The translations under genes were made by a program, and so were the position numbers. Under the pieces are notes generated by a model, which did no database searches, had not been told where the DNA came from, and saw only the letters and a program-made list of their open reading frames with translations. Positions 39,449 through 50,502 of a DNA stretch of 64,000 bases are shown in pieces. Numbering within the stretch: the stretch's first letter is position 1; each line of letters opens with the position of its first letter. The DNA is taken from the NCBI RefSeq assembly GCF_000745015.1, contig NZ_JQNA01000001.1, positions 1,116,001 through 1,180,000 on the forward strand. Reading direction: 5' to 3'. This DNA comes from Burkholderia sp. 9120 (GTDB lineage: Bacteria > Pseudomonadota > Gammaproteobacteria > Burkholderiales > Burkholderiaceae).

Positions 39449-41668
39449 TCAATCCCACATCTTCCTCAGCTTCGCCCCAATCTCGATCTTCGCCAGCGCT
39501 GCGGCGGCGAGCCCCGCCGCCGTGGGCGCGCTCGGGATCGCCACACGCGGCCACGCATAGGCATCGAACAGCGGCATCAGATGCGCGGGGATGAAGCGCG
39601 TGCGCGACGCCCACACGTGACGGTCGCCCATATGCGTCTGGTTGTGCACGTAGAAACGCTGCGGCACGACGATATGCAGATCCTCTTTCGCCCGCGTCAT
39701 CGCCACGTAAAGCAGGCGCCGCTCTTCGTCGATTTCCTCTTCGCTGCCAGTGCCGAGATCGGACGGAATGCAACCGTCGACGCCGTTCAGCACGAACACA
39801 TTGCGCCATTCCTGCCCCTTCGCCGAATGAATCGTCGATAGGATCAGATAGTCTTCGTCGAGCAGCGGGACGCCGGATTCACCGCTGGTGGCGTCGGGCG
39901 GGTCGAGCGTCAACTCGGTCAGAAAGCGTTCTCGCGACGGATACGTGCCCGCGATGCTCTCCATCTGCAACACATCCGCGTGACGGATCGCTGCGTCCTC
40001 GTGATTGCGCTCCAGATGCGGCTCGTACCAGCGCCGCACCATTTCGAATTCGGACGGCCACGGCGTCTGGCGACCGTACACGCTCGACATCAGTTTCACG
40101 AACGGATGCCAGTCTTCCTGCGCGCGAGCCGGCGCGGTGAACGCGGCCAGCGCGCCGCCGGCGGTGTCGGCGGGATTGCCGGCGCCCGCGCGCGCGGCGA
40201 TCTCGTCGAGCACTTTCGCGGCGGTGGCCGGCCCGACGCCGGGCAGCAACTGCACGACGCGGAACCCGGCGACGCGGTCGCGCGGATTCTCCGCCCAGCG
40301 CAGCACCGCGAGCACGTCCTTGACGTGGACCGAATCGAGAAACTTCAGGCCGCCGAACTTCACGAACGGAATGTTGCGTCGGGTCAGTTCGATCTCCAGC
40401 GCGGCGCTGTGGTGTGCGGCGCGGAACAGCACCGCCTGGGATTTGAGCTTCATGCCCTGCTCGCGCGCGTCGAGCACCTGTTCGACGATGTAGCGCGCCT
40501 GATCGGCTTCGTCGGCGACCGTGACGAGGCGCGGGCGTTGCGCCGACGCCTTGTCGGTCCACAGATTCTTCGTGTAGCGCTCGCTGGCCAGCTCGATCAC
40601 CGCATTCGACGCCGCGAGAATCGGCGCGGTCGACCGGTAGTTGCGTTCGAGCGTGACCTGACGCGCCGGTGGATCGAATTGCGCCGGAAAGTCGAGAATA
40701 TTGAGCACGGTCGCGCCGCGAAACGAATAGATCGACTGGGCGTCGTCACCGACCACGGTCAGGCCGCGGCCGTCAGGCTTCAGGGCGAGCAGGATCGACG
40801 CCTGCAGACGGTTGGTGTCCTGATACTCGTCGACCAGCACGTGATCGAAGCGCCCCGACAGATCCGCCGCGATGGCCGGCTCGGCGGCCATATGCGCCCA
40901 GTAGAGCAACAGATCGTCGTAATCGAGCACGCTCTGCTTCTGTTTCGCGTCGACGTAAGCGGCGAACAGCCGGCGCAGATCGTCCTCCCACTCGCGGCAC
41001 CAAGGAAACGCGCTATCGAGCACATGCGCCAACGACGCGCCGGTGTTCACCACACGCGAATAAATGGCGAAACAGGTGCCTTTGGCCGGGAAACGCCGCT
41101 CTTTCGCGGATAACCCGAGCTCGTGGCGCACCAGATTCATCAGGTCGGCGGAATCCTCGCGGTCGTTGATCGTGAAGGCCGGCGCGAGGCCGATCAGATC
41201 CGCGTATTCGCGCAGCAGCCGCGCGCCGACGCTGTGGAACGTGCCCGACCACGTCAGCCCTTGCGCGAGCGCGGCGCGAGCACCGAGTGCCGCGCCGGCA
41301 ATGCGTGTGACCCGGCGCGTCATTTCGAGCGCCGCCCGGCGGGAAAAGGTCAGCAGCAGAATGCGGCGCGGATCGGCGCCTTTCACGACGAGGTTGGCAA
41401 CGCGGTGCGCGAGCGTGTTGGTCTTGCCGGAGCCCGCGCCTGCGATCACCAGTAACGCGCCCGGCGGCGCATCAGGCGTGTCGGCGCCATGTTCGACGGC
41501 TTCGCGCTGCGCGTCGTTGAGCTTGGCCAGCCAGGCGGCGGCATCCGCTGCGTCGGATGAACCGGACGCTGCGGACGTATCGGACGGCGGCGGAGAGTCG
41601 GCGACGGAGAGCACGTGGATTCGGGCGCTGAAGTGAATGGAGGATGGCGACGCATACTGTATATCCAT
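39449..41668 (-). CDS. UvrD/Rep-family superfamily 1 DNA helicase
   Basis: 739 residues with all core helicase motifs: Q-motif LNDAQREAVEHG, Walker A VIAGAGSGKTNTLAHR, Walker B VDEYQDTN, motif III GDDAQSIYSFRGA, motif IV ERNYRST, motif V STIHSAKGQEW and motif VI VAMTRAKEDLHIVV. The N-terminal 45 residues are Ser/Ala-rich and the start could be a later codon. It resembles a stand-alone UvrD-like helicase of Burkholderia, not the main UvrD; the role in repair is inferred. Confidence 0.9.
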   Translation of the reverse strand: MDIQYASPSSIHFSARIHVLSVADSPPPSDTSAASGSSDAADAAAWLAKLNDAQREAVEHGADTPDAPPGALLVIAGAGSGKTNTLAHRVANLVVKGADPRRILLLTFSRRAALEMTRRVTRIAGAALGARAALAQGLTWSGTFHSVGARLLREYADLIGLAPAFTINDREDSADLMNLVRHELGLSAKERRFPAKGTCFAIYSRVVNTGASLAHVLDSAFPWCREWEDDLRRLFAAYVDAKQKQSVLDYDDLLLYWAHMAAEPAIAADLSGRFDHVLVDEYQDTNRLQASILLALKPDGRGLTVVGDDAQSIYSFRGATVLNILDFPAQFDPPARQVTLERNYRSTAPILAASNAVIELASERYTKNLWTDKASAQRPRLVTVADEADQARYIVEQVLDAREQGMKLKSQAVLFRAAHHSAALEIELTRRNIPFVKFGGLKFLDSVHVKDVLAVLRWAENPRDRVAGFRVVQLLPGVGPATAAKVLDEIAARAGAGNPADTAGGALAAFTAPARAQEDWHPFVKLMSSVYGRQTPWPSEFEMVRRWYEPHLERNHEDAAIRHADVLQMESIAGTYPSRERFLTELTLDPPDATSGESGVPLLDEDYLILSTIHSAKGQEWRNVFVLNGVDGCIPSDLGTGSEEEIDEERRLLYVAMTRAKEDLHIVVPQRFYVHNQTHMGDRHVWASRTRFIPAHLMPLFDAYAWPRVAIPSAPTAAGLAAAALAKIEIGAKLRKMWD

Positions 41669-41731
41669 ACAACCGTCACAGACAAGCGACCCTTATTTCG
41701 GGTCGCCTCCCTCAACGCCGAAGCGCGCCAG

Positions 41732-42004
41732 TTACTGCTTCTTCGCGTCCTTCACGTTAGCGTCGGCATTCGCCTTATCGGCGTCGGCCTGCGCGTCGGT
41801 TTTCTTCTTGTCCGCCTTGGCTTGCGCGACGGACGCCTTCTTGTCCGCCTTCGATTGTTCTTTCGCAGCCTTCTTGTCGGCATGCGTCACGGGCGCGGCG
41901 GCCGGATCGCTCGCCTGCGCGAACGCCACGGACGCCATGGACGACAGGCACCCCGCGATCAGCGCGGCGTAGATCTGTTTTCTGGTCGATTGGGCAATGC
42001 TCAT
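41732..42004 (-). CDS. Small Lys/Ala-rich exported protein
   Basis: 90 residues from the ATG at 42004, which has GGAGG nine bases upstream. A signal peptide ends at VAFAQA (about residue 30). The mature part is almost entirely A, K, D, Q and S (ADKKAAKEQSKADKKASVAQAKADKKK-type), predicted to be a single helix or coiled coil. Function unknown. It is the second of two such genes in tandem, separated by a terminator. Confidence 0.75.
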   Translation of the reverse strand: MSIAQSTRKQIYAALIAGCLSSMASVAFAQASDPAAAPVTHADKKAAKEQSKADKKASVAQAKADKKKTDAQADADKANADANVKDAKKQ

Positions 42005-42116
42005 TCGATACCTCCGTACAACGGGATTTGAGTCATCGTGGCCATCAATCTGGCCACGATGCCCTGCGGCAGAATCTGCCTGGCCAAAGCCCGGTGATTC
42101 AAAATTTAAAAACCGA

Positions 42117-42163
42117 AGCGGCCGGGCGCGACAGCGGAAAACGCCGCCGCCCGGCCGCTTCTT
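42117..42163 (-). terminator. Terminator between the two Lys/Ala-rich genes
   Basis: A 14-bp perfect stem, GAAGCGGCCGGGCG (42117-42130) with CGCCCGGCCGCTTC (42150-42163). On the minus strand it is followed by GGTTTTTAAATTTT. It ends transcription of the 42208-42645 gene. Confidence 0.88.
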
Positions 42164-42207
42164 CACCAAGCCCGACCAACCTGGCGAGTTAGCGACTTAG
42201 TGGTGAC

Positions 42208-42645
42208 TTAGTGCTTCACATCGCTGCCATCGGACTGATCGCCCGTCTGGCCTTGCATGTTCATCTTCATTTCGTTGTTGGCGGTTTGCTTATCCGCCTT
42301 CTGGTTGATCTTGGCGTCGCGCACCTGATCTTTGTACTGCGCCTTGGCGGCCTTCTGCTGATCCTTCAGCTCCGTCTTGGACGCCTTCTTCGACGCACGG
42401 TATTCGGCGTTCGCCTTGGCGTTGGCATCGCGCTTCTGCACCAGCGGATCGGTCGAGCCCGGCGCGGTCAGACGGGTCGGCGCCGGCGTCACCGGCTGCA
42501 CGCCGGCGGCGGCGGGCGCTGCTTGCATCTGCATCTGAGCCTGGCCGTCCGCACCTGCGGCCGGCTGCGCGGTCTGCGCGACAGCGGCAGTCGCGGCGAA
42601 AGCAGTCAGGGCGGTACCGATCAGAAGTGTACGAATCTGGGTCAT
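42208..42645 (-). CDS. Exported Lys/Ala/Gln-rich protein, unknown
   Basis: 145 residues with a signal peptide ending near AAVAQT (residue 24). A Gln/Met/Pro/Ala segment follows (about 25-65), then a K/A/D-rich helix-forming region (KANAEYRASKKASKTELKDQQKAAKAQYKDQ) and an M/Q/N-rich tail. It resembles the 90-residue neighbour in composition but not clearly in sequence. An AGAGAGG ribosome site precedes the ATG. Function unknown. Confidence 0.78.
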   Translation of the reverse strand: MTQIRTLLIGTALTAFAATAAVAQTAQPAAGADGQAQMQMQAAPAAAGVQPVTPAPTRLTAPGSTDPLVQKRDANAKANAEYRASKKASKTELKDQQKAAKAQYKDQVRDAKINQKADKQTANNEMKMNMQGQTGDQSDGSDVKH

Positions 42646-42971
42646 GGCTAAATCCTCTCTAAAGTTGTTGTGACCGGACGTCTTATCTGGCTTCGCGCCG
42701 TGCCAACCCGTCGTGACGGATCTTTCGCGCAAAAACCTATGCTTCGGCCGGCCTTCTCGTTGCGGGACAAATCCAGCAAGCTTCCCTACTGAGATCCACT
42801 TTACGAGTGAAATTCGTAATCCGCGAACGCTGTTACGGAACGTTTCACTTTCCGACAATTACATAACATCTGCTTGCAAAAACCTACACAAGGCCCGCGT
42901 ACAGCGCGGGCTTCATCCAGGGCAAGCTTCTGGCTTATGATGCGAACCCTTTGCCTGAAGGTGCAAACGCC
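42646..42971. other. Divergent intergenic region, no gene seen
   Basis: 326 bp between the Lys/Ala-rich gene (minus) and the S4 gene (plus). It contains the small inverted repeat ACGAgtgaaaTTCGT near 42807 and a hairpin GCCCGCG (42893-42899)/CGCGGGC (42905-42911) upstream of the S4 gene. I see no coding frame or certain promoter. Confidence 0.45.
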
Positions 42972-43190
42972 ATGCCCAACCTCGATTTCACGCTCACCGG
43001 CGATTACGTCGAATTGCACAATCTCCTGAAGATAACGGGCTTGGCGGAGAGCGGCGGGCAAGCCAAAATGATGGTCGGCGACGGCGCGGTTACTGTCGAT
43101 GGACGGGTCGAGACGCGTAAAACCTGCAAAATCCGCGCAGGCCAGGTGGTGCTGTTCGGCGACACACGCATCGCGGTTCACGAAGCCTGA
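42972..43190 (+). CDS. Small S4-domain RNA-binding protein (YbcJ-like)
   Basis: 72 residues consisting only of an S4 fold: YVELHNLLKITGLAESGGQAKMMVGDGAVTVDGRVETRKTCKIRAGQVV. This matches the YbcJ/YaaA-like stand-alone S4 family that binds structured RNA. The ATG at 42972 is preferred over an upstream TTG. The target RNA is unknown. Confidence 0.88.
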   Translation: MPNLDFTLTGDYVELHNLLKITGLAESGGQAKMMVGDGAVTVDGRVETRKTCKIRAGQVVLFGDTRIAVHEA

Positions 43191-43434
43191 CGACTCCCTC
43201 TTCGTTATCCACGGTCCACGGTCCGGAAATTCGGAGGGCCGTACGCACCAAAATTGTGCTTCTTTGATCGACAGCGCCGCGCCTAAGCAATAAGCTGTCA
43301 GATTCGACAGACAACAAACGGCTGGCTAGCCGAGCCGCCGCTCCTCGCCGTTTGGTCACCGCCCGCCCCGCTCGCGAACGCTGCAGCGCGCGCCGGCCGT
43401 GACCCGGTCGCCACTTTCGCCGCCAGGCGCTTCC

Positions 43435-44844
43435 ATGACTCAGTCCAGCTTCACCCGGGTGGCCTCCCGGCCGCCGACGCTTTCCCGCCATGCCGCCGAC
43501 ACCGCCCGGCTCGCCGCGCCGCTCGCGATCTCCCAGCTCGCGCAAATGGCCATGGCGGTCACCGATACGATCCTGCTCGGCTCGCTCGGCCCCGACGCGC
43601 TCGCCGCCGGCGGCCTCGGCGCGAACCTGTTTTTCGTCGTGGTCACGCTGTTGCAAGGCGTGCTGACCTCCGTCAGCGTGAGCGTGTCGCATGCGCGCGG
43701 CGCTCAGGACGAAAGCCGCGTGCCGCATATCTACTGGACCGGCCTCGTGCTGTCGGTGCTGCTGTCGGTGCCGGCGTTCTTTCTGCTGTCGTTCGCCACG
43801 CCGATCCTGCTGGCGTTCGGCGAGCCCACGCTGCTCGCGCACAACGTCGGCGAATATGCGTCCGTATTGCGCTGGGGCTCGCTCGGCAGCCTGATCGGCG
43901 TCGGCCTGATGCGCTCGTTCCTGCCGGCGATCGGCGCGGCGAAGCGGCTGCTGTGGGTGTCGCTCGTGAGCGTCGTCGTGAACGGCTTTCTCAACTACGG
44001 CTTGATCCACGGCGCCTACGGTTTGCCGCGGCTCGGCTTTCTCGGCTCGGCGGCCGCGACCTCGATCACCGTCTGGCTGAGCGCGCTGGTGCTGATGGCG
44101 CTGCTGCATTTGCGGCCGCGCTACCGTCACTTCGTCGTCGCGACACGGCCGAACGTACCGTTGATGGGTGAACTGTTCGGCATCGGCTGGCCGGTGGCGA
44201 TCACCTACGGCGTCGAGTCGACGCTGTTTCTCGCCACGGGTCTGATGGTCGGCCTGCTGGGCGAATCGCAACTGGCCGCGCATCAGATCGCGCTGAACGT
44301 GGCGTCGGTGGCCTTCATGGTGCCGCTCGCAATCGGCCAGGCGGGCAACGTGCGGGTCGGCTTCTGGTCCGGCGCCGGGCAGCCGCTCGCCGCGCGTCAC
44401 GCCGGGTTCGTCGCGCTGGCGCTCGGCGTGGGCTTCATGACGCTGTCGGGCATCGTGCTGATCGCGGCGCCGCATTGGATCGTCGGTCTGTATCTGCATC
44501 TCGACGATCCGGCCAACGCGGCCACGGTCAAACTGGCGAGTTCGCTGCTCGGCGTAGCGGCGATCTTCCAGATCGTCGACGGCATGCAGACGGTCGGCTC
44601 CGGCTGTCTGCGCGGGCTGAAGGACACGCGCGTGCCGATGATCGCCGCGGCGTTCGGCTACTGGGTGATCGGTTTTCCGACCGGCTACACGCTGGCGTTT
44701 CACTTCGGGCTCGGCGCGCTTGGCCTGTGGTGGGGACTGGCGGCGGGGCTCGCGAGCGTCGCCTTGCTGATGACGCTGCGCTTTCATAAGCTGAGCTTGC
44801 GGCAGGTGCCGGTTGAAGCGGGGACGACGGGTCCATCCGCTTAA
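43435..44844 (+). CDS. MATE-family multidrug/cation efflux transporter
   Basis: 469 residues from ATG 43435 (a GTG at 43399 would add 12). Twelve hydrophobic helices are visible in two bundles. The MATE signature is PLAISQLAQMAMAVTDTILLGSLGPDALAAGGLG, and the second half begins near VAITYGVESTLFLATGLMVGLLGESQLAAHQIALN. NorM-like Na+- or H+-coupled efflux is expected from the family; the substrate is unknown. Confidence 0.92.
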   Translation: MTQSSFTRVASRPPTLSRHAADTARLAAPLAISQLAQMAMAVTDTILLGSLGPDALAAGGLGANLFFVVVTLLQGVLTSVSVSVSHARGAQDESRVPHIYWTGLVLSVLLSVPAFFLLSFATPILLAFGEPTLLAHNVGEYASVLRWGSLGSLIGVGLMRSFLPAIGAAKRLLWVSLVSVVVNGFLNYGLIHGAYGLPRLGFLGSAAATSITVWLSALVLMALLHLRPRYRHFVVATRPNVPLMGELFGIGWPVAITYGVESTLFLATGLMVGLLGESQLAAHQIALNVASVAFMVPLAIGQAGNVRVGFWSGAGQPLAARHAGFVALALGVGFMTLSGIVLIAAPHWIVGLYLHLDDPANAATVKLASSLLGVAAIFQIVDGMQTVGSGCLRGLKDTRVPMIAAAFGYWVIGFPTGYTLAFHFGLGALGLWWGLAAGLASVALLMTLRFHKLSLRQVPVEAGTTGPSA

Positions 44845-45150
44845 GTTGATGTCGCGCGGCTGGTTGCACGCGCAACCATCGCCGCGCGAAAACCCCGCGG
44901 TAAAAGGTAAAATGCGCGCTCGGCCGCGTCCGCGCACACCCACGCCTACGCGCCGCTAATCTGCCCGCGCGCCTCACGAAGGCCCGCGCCGCCCGCCAGC
45001 GCCTCACCCGCTTTCAGCGGCTCGCCGTAACACCCGCGGCCGACATCCGCCTGCACGCCGCAATCACGGCGCGCCGCCCGACCGATCTCGCTGCTCGCCA
45101 TAAAACACGCCATTACCCGCGCCATAAAACACAATCAAGGACCACCCGTC

Positions 45151-46110
45151 ATGCTCGCCCGCGTCACCCGTCTCTTTCCGCTCTGGGCCGTGTTCGTGTC
45201 GATCGCCGCATACAGTTCGCCCGCGTCGTTCGCCGGCATCGCGCCGCACGTCACCACGCTGCTCACCATCATCATGCTGGCCATGGGCGTCACGCTTTCC
45301 GTCGCCGATTTCCAGCGCGTTTTCACGCGGCCTGCGCCGGTGGTGGCCGGTATCGTGCTGCACTATCTCGTGATGCCGCTCGCCGCCTGGGTCATCGCGA
45401 AGGCCTTGCGCATGCCGCCCGATCTGACCGCCGGCATGGTGCTGGTCGGTAGCGTGGCGAGCGGCACGGCGTCGAACGTGATGATTTATCTGGCGCGCGG
45501 CGACGTCGCGTTGTCGGTGACGATCAGCGCGCTGTCGACCCTCGTCGGCGTGTTCGCGACGCCGCTGCTCACGCGTCTGTATGTGGACGCGTCGATCGTC
45601 GTCGATGTGCACGGCATGCTGATGAGCATCCTGCAGATCGTCGCGCTGCCGATCGTGATCGGCCTCGTCGTCAATCATCTGTTCGGCAAGGTCGTGCGCA
45701 AGATCGAACCGATCCTGCCGCTGATCTCGATGGTCGCGATCATCCTGATCATCGGCGCGGTGGTGGGCGGCACGCAGAAGAGCATTGCGTCGGTCGGCCT
45801 CGTGGTGATGCTGGGCGTGGTGCTGCATAACGGCATCGGCCTGCTCGGCGGCTATTGGGGCGGGCGTCTGCTCGGCTTCGATGAAGCCGTCTGCCGTACG
45901 CTCGCAATCGAAGTCGGCATGCAGAATTCCGGCCTCGCGGCCACGCTCGGCAAGCTGTATTTCACGCCGATCGCCGCGCTGCCCGGCGCGCTGTTTTCGG
46001 TGTGGCACAACCTCTCCGGCTCACTGCTCGCGGGCTATTGGGCAGGACGTCCGGCGAAGGGTTCGACGCATCCGGATGGCGAACGCGTGCTGAACGCCGA
46101 ACGCGGCTAA
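45151..46110 (+). CDS. Bile acid:sodium symporter family (BASS/PanS-like) transporter
   Basis: 319 residues with nine to ten hydrophobic helices. [33 protein letters not shown] and [24 protein letters not shown] are the BASS family motifs, the last forming the crossed-helix substrate/sodium site. Bacterial members move pantoate, keto acids or other organic anions; the substrate here is unknown. The preceding 306 bp hold no gene. Confidence 0.9.
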   Translation: MLARVTRLFPLWAVFVSIAAYSSPASFAGIAPHVTTLLTIIMLAMGVTLSVADFQRVFTRPAPVVAGIVLHYLVMPLAAWVIAKALRMPPDLTAGMVLVGSVASGTASNVMIYLARGDVALSVTISALSTLVGVFATPLLTRLYVDASIVVDVHGMLMSILQIVALPIVIGLVVNHLFGKVVRKIEPILPLISMVAIILIIGAVVGGTQKSIASVGLVVMLGVVLHNGIGLLGGYWGGRLLGFDEAVCRTLAIEVGMQNSGLAATLGKLYFTPIAALPGALFSVWHNLSGSLLAGYWAGRPAKGSTHPDGERVLNAERG

Positions 46111-46237
46111 TCCCCTCGCCGGCATGCGGGCGAACCAGGCCCAGGCCCGCAATTCCCCTTAGAATGCATTTCTCGACAGCGCAGGCCAACGCCTGCGCTG
46201 TCGCCATGAGAAGCCTGCGTTCAAGGGAGAAGCCAGC

Positions 46238-47932
46238 GTGCCGTGGCATCAAAAACAGAAGCAGAACCAGAACCCAAGCCCGACCGCACCGCAACGCCAG
46301 CAAGCGTCGAGCACCTCCCACAGAAAATCGGCGTGGGCGGCAAGCGGGCATTTCTTCCTGCTGTGCTTCGCAACGGCATTCCTGACCGCTTGCGCCACCA
46401 AGCCTCCCGCCACCGCGTTCGACCGTCAGGTCACTCACGCGCTCCCCGTCACCGAAACCACACCGCTGCATACCGCGCTTGCGCCGCTCGAAGCCGCGCA
46501 TCCGAACGAGTCCGGTTTTCGCGTGCTGTCGAGCGGCACCGACGCATTGCAGATGCGCATCGCACTCGCGCGCGCGGCGACGAAAACGCTCGACATGCAG
46601 TACTACATCGCCAACGAGGACACCACCGGCAAGCTGTTGCTCGGCGCCGCACTGTACGCGGCGGACCATGGCGTGCGCGTGCGCATGCTGGTCGACGATC
46701 TGAACTTCAAGGACATCGATCAGGTCATGGCGGGTTTGAACTCGCACGACAACATCGAGATTCGCGTGTTCAATCCGTTCGGCAGCGCGCAGCAAGGCGT
46801 GTTCGAACGCACAACGAACCTGTTCACGCAGATCGGCCACTTCACGCGCCGCATGCATAACAAGGCGATGATCGCGGACAACCAGCTGGCGATCGTCGGC
46901 GGCCGCAATCTCGGCGACGAATACTTCAGCGCCAGCGAAACGCTGCAATTCCGCGATCTCGACGTGCTCGCCGCGGGCCCGATCACCGCCGACGTCTCCG
47001 CCAGTTTCGACGACTACTGGAACAGCAGCATTGCCTATCCGCTGCGCGCGCTGAACCATCAGAAGTTCGACGCGAAAGAACTCGACGAGACGCGCGACGA
47101 CTTGCGTCAGCACTGGCGCGAGAACGCCGATCCGTACAACGCGAAGCCGCTGAACGCAACGCCGCTCGCCACGCAAATCGCCAACGACCAGCTCGGTCTG
47201 ACGTGGGCGCCGGCCGAATTCAAGGCGGATTTGCCGGAGAAAATCGTGCACCCGTCGCCGGACTATGTGAGCCCGCCGATGCAACGCCTCACCGAACTGA
47301 TGCACGACGCGCAGAAAGATTTTCTGATCATTTCGCCGTACTTCGTGCCGCACGAATCCGGCGTCGAGGCGGCGGGCGTGCTGACGCATCGCGGCGTGCG
47401 GATCGCCGTGCTGACGAACTCGCTAGCCGCCACCGACGCGGTCGCCGTGCAAGCCGGCTACAGTCCGTTTCGCGTGCCGCTGCTGCAGCAAGGCGTCGAA
47501 CTGTACGAATTCAAACCGCAGCAGAAAACGCCGCGCGCGGGGATTGCCGGGTCGCGTTCGCGCGCCAGCCTGCATGCCAAAACCTACGTGATCGATCACA
47601 AGATTCTGGTGATCGGCTCGATGAATCTCGACCCGCGGTCGGCCAATCTGAACACCGAACTGGCGCTGGTGATTCATAGCGCGCCGCTCGCCGAACAGGT
47701 CGCGCAAATCTTCGAGCGCGCCATCGCGCCCGAGGTCAGTTACCGCGTGACGCTGGCCGATAGCGCGCAGCTCGCGTATCTGCGTTCGATCGGCGCGCCG
47801 CTGTCGCCGCTGGTGTGGACCGATGTCGAAAACGGCACACGCCGCACCTACATTTTCGATCCGCAAGCGGGTTTGTACCGGAACGCGCTAACGGGTCTAT
47901 TCTCCCTATTGCCTGTCAACGCAGAACTTTGA
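46238..47932 (+). CDS. clsC: Phospholipase D family lipoprotein, cardiolipin synthase C-like
   Basis: 564 residues from GTG 46238, chosen because AAGGGAG lies about eight bases upstream. A lipobox FLTACA (Cys52) follows a hydrophobic stretch. Two HKD phospholipase D motifs are intact: HNKAMIADNQLAIVGGRN (near residue 207) and HAKTYVIDHKILVIGSMN (near 446). This is the layout of ClsC/YmdC-like enzymes that make cardiolipin from phospholipids. It is followed by fumC after 15 bp. Confidence 0.85.
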   Translation: MPWHQKQKQNQNPSPTAPQRQQASSTSHRKSAWAASGHFFLLCFATAFLTACATKPPATAFDRQVTHALPVTETTPLHTALAPLEAAHPNESGFRVLSSGTDALQMRIALARAATKTLDMQYYIANEDTTGKLLLGAALYAADHGVRVRMLVDDLNFKDIDQVMAGLNSHDNIEIRVFNPFGSAQQGVFERTTNLFTQIGHFTRRMHNKAMIADNQLAIVGGRNLGDEYFSASETLQFRDLDVLAAGPITADVSASFDDYWNSSIAYPLRALNHQKFDAKELDETRDDLRQHWRENADPYNAKPLNATPLATQIANDQLGLTWAPAEFKADLPEKIVHPSPDYVSPPMQRLTELMHDAQKDFLIISPYFVPHESGVEAAGVLTHRGVRIAVLTNSLAATDAVAVQAGYSPFRVPLLQQGVELYEFKPQQKTPRAGIAGSRSRASLHAKTYVIDHKILVIGSMNLDPRSANLNTELALVIHSAPLAEQVAQIFERAIAPEVSYRVTLADSAQLAYLRSIGAPLSPLVWTDVENGTRRTYIFDPQAGLYRNALTGLFSLLPVNAEL

Positions 47933-47947
47933 AAAGCGGAGTTGAAC

Positions 47948-49348
<1,401 letters not shown>

Positions 49349-49354
49349 GCGGCC

Positions 49355-49383
49355 GCCCACGCGAACGCCCTGTTCGTGTGGGC
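49355..49383. terminator. Hairpin between convergent fumC and thioesterase genes
   Basis: GCCCACGCGAAC (49355-49366) pairs with GTTCGTGTGGGC (49372-49383) with one G-U pair around a five-base loop. There is no T-run, so it may need Rho or act only as a 3' end stabiliser. Confidence 0.5.
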
Positions 49384-49417
49384 AGCTCAGCGCGCCGGCA
49401 ATCTCAGCCGGCGCCCG

Positions 49418-49924
49418 TTAAACCTTCCCCTGCGCCACTTCTTCCGGCTTCAGCTCGACGATCGCGTCGAGCGCTTCCTTCACGTCGATCGCGTACTTCG
49501 CGAGGCGCTTCTGCTCGTCCGTCTCCGGCACGAAGGCCGGCACCGGCACCGGATGACCGTTCTCGTTGACGGCGACCATCACGACCAGGCAGTCGGTGGT
49601 TTGCATCAGCTCGCCGCCCTTCGGGTCGCCGGCCTGCACGGACACGTGAATGTGCATGCTGGTGCGGCCCGTCGCTACGACCCGCGCGCGCAATTCGACG
49701 AGGTTGCCGACCAGAATCGGCCGACGGAAACGGATATTGCCCACGCTGACCGTCACGCAGTAGCGGCCCGACCACACCGCCGAGCACGCGTACGCGGTCT
49801 CGTCGATCCACTTCATCAGCGCGCCGCCGTGCACCTTGCCGCCGAAGTTGACCGAACTGGGTTCGGCGAGAAAGCGGAAAGTGGTTTCGGAACGGTCAAA
49901 CGGGGCTGCGGGAGGGGTGCTCAT
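49418..49924 (-). CDS. Acyl-CoA thioesterase, hotdog fold (YciA/BFIT-like)
   Basis: 168 residues from the ATG at 49924. The hotdog core VNFGGKVHGGALMKWIDETAYACSAVWSG with the N-G-G-H-G-G catalytic region is followed by VSVGNIRFRRPILVGNLVELRARV and DCLVVMVAV. These match acyl-CoA thioesterases of the YciA/cytosolic type. Convergent with fumC. The preferred chain length is unknown. Confidence 0.88.
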   Translation of the reverse strand: MSTPPAAPFDRSETTFRFLAEPSSVNFGGKVHGGALMKWIDETAYACSAVWSGRYCVTVSVGNIRFRRPILVGNLVELRARVVATGRTSMHIHVSVQAGDPKGGELMQTTDCLVVMVAVNENGHPVPVPAFVPETDEQKRLAKYAIDVKEALDAIVELKPEEVAQGKV

Positions 49925-50134
49925 GTTGACTCCGGTCAATCGGATGCATTGAAAGGAGGCGATTATACGAGCGCAATATTGACAGCGTCGTGGGTTCGGC
50001 GCTGTTGGAGAGGTGAATTGTTGCGGGAATCGGCTGAGGCTTTCGGCGAGCTTTCCGTTGGCGCGAGGCTTGCGCGAAGGTAACGCCAGGCTAGTGTCGG
50101 CAGCACTCGCACGACCCAGGCCGTTGCCCGTCGC

Positions 50135-50275
50135 TCATTTATGCACGGTGACGCCTTCGTCGATCGTGCCGTACATCGTGATGCTGCCGGTGCCCGCCCC
50201 CGACGAATCCGCACCGCCGTGCGCGCACGCGCCGAGCAGCAGCGCCGCGACCAGCACGGCAAGAAGAGTTTTCAT
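50135..50275 (-). CDS. Small lipoprotein of 46 residues
   Basis: Encoded by a short frame starting at the ATG at 50275. Residues 1-17 form a lipoprotein signal (MKTLLAVLVAALLLGAC, lipobox LGAC, Cys17). The mature part is about 30 residues (Gly/Ser-rich, then ITMYGTIDEGVTVHK). No homology is recognisable to me; similar mini-lipoproteins are common in Burkholderia. The intact lipobox and codon composition support it as real. Confidence 0.65.
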   Translation of the reverse strand: MKTLLAVLVAALLLGACAHGGADSSGAGTGSITMYGTIDEGVTVHK

Positions 50276-50502
50276 GACTGCGTGTTCCTGCAAAGACAGA
50301 CTTTGATTCTAGCCTGGCGAATCGCGCCGGCTCAGGAGCCACAAGCGCTCCGCCTCGCCGGCCGGGTTTTCGTAGCGCCTGCACGCCACGTTTCACGCTA
50401 AGCTGAAACATAGAATGCCGTGGATCGGTACATTGATTCGTATGGCGCCCCGGCGGCGCCGCCAACGGCAACCAGGTTGCCCGGGACCCGAAGGAGACAC
50501 CC

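Noticed and set aside
42893..42911. Terminator for the S4 gene region
   Set aside because: The hairpin GCCCGCG/CGCGGGC has no T-run in either direction and lies upstream of the gene, so it was not called a terminator.
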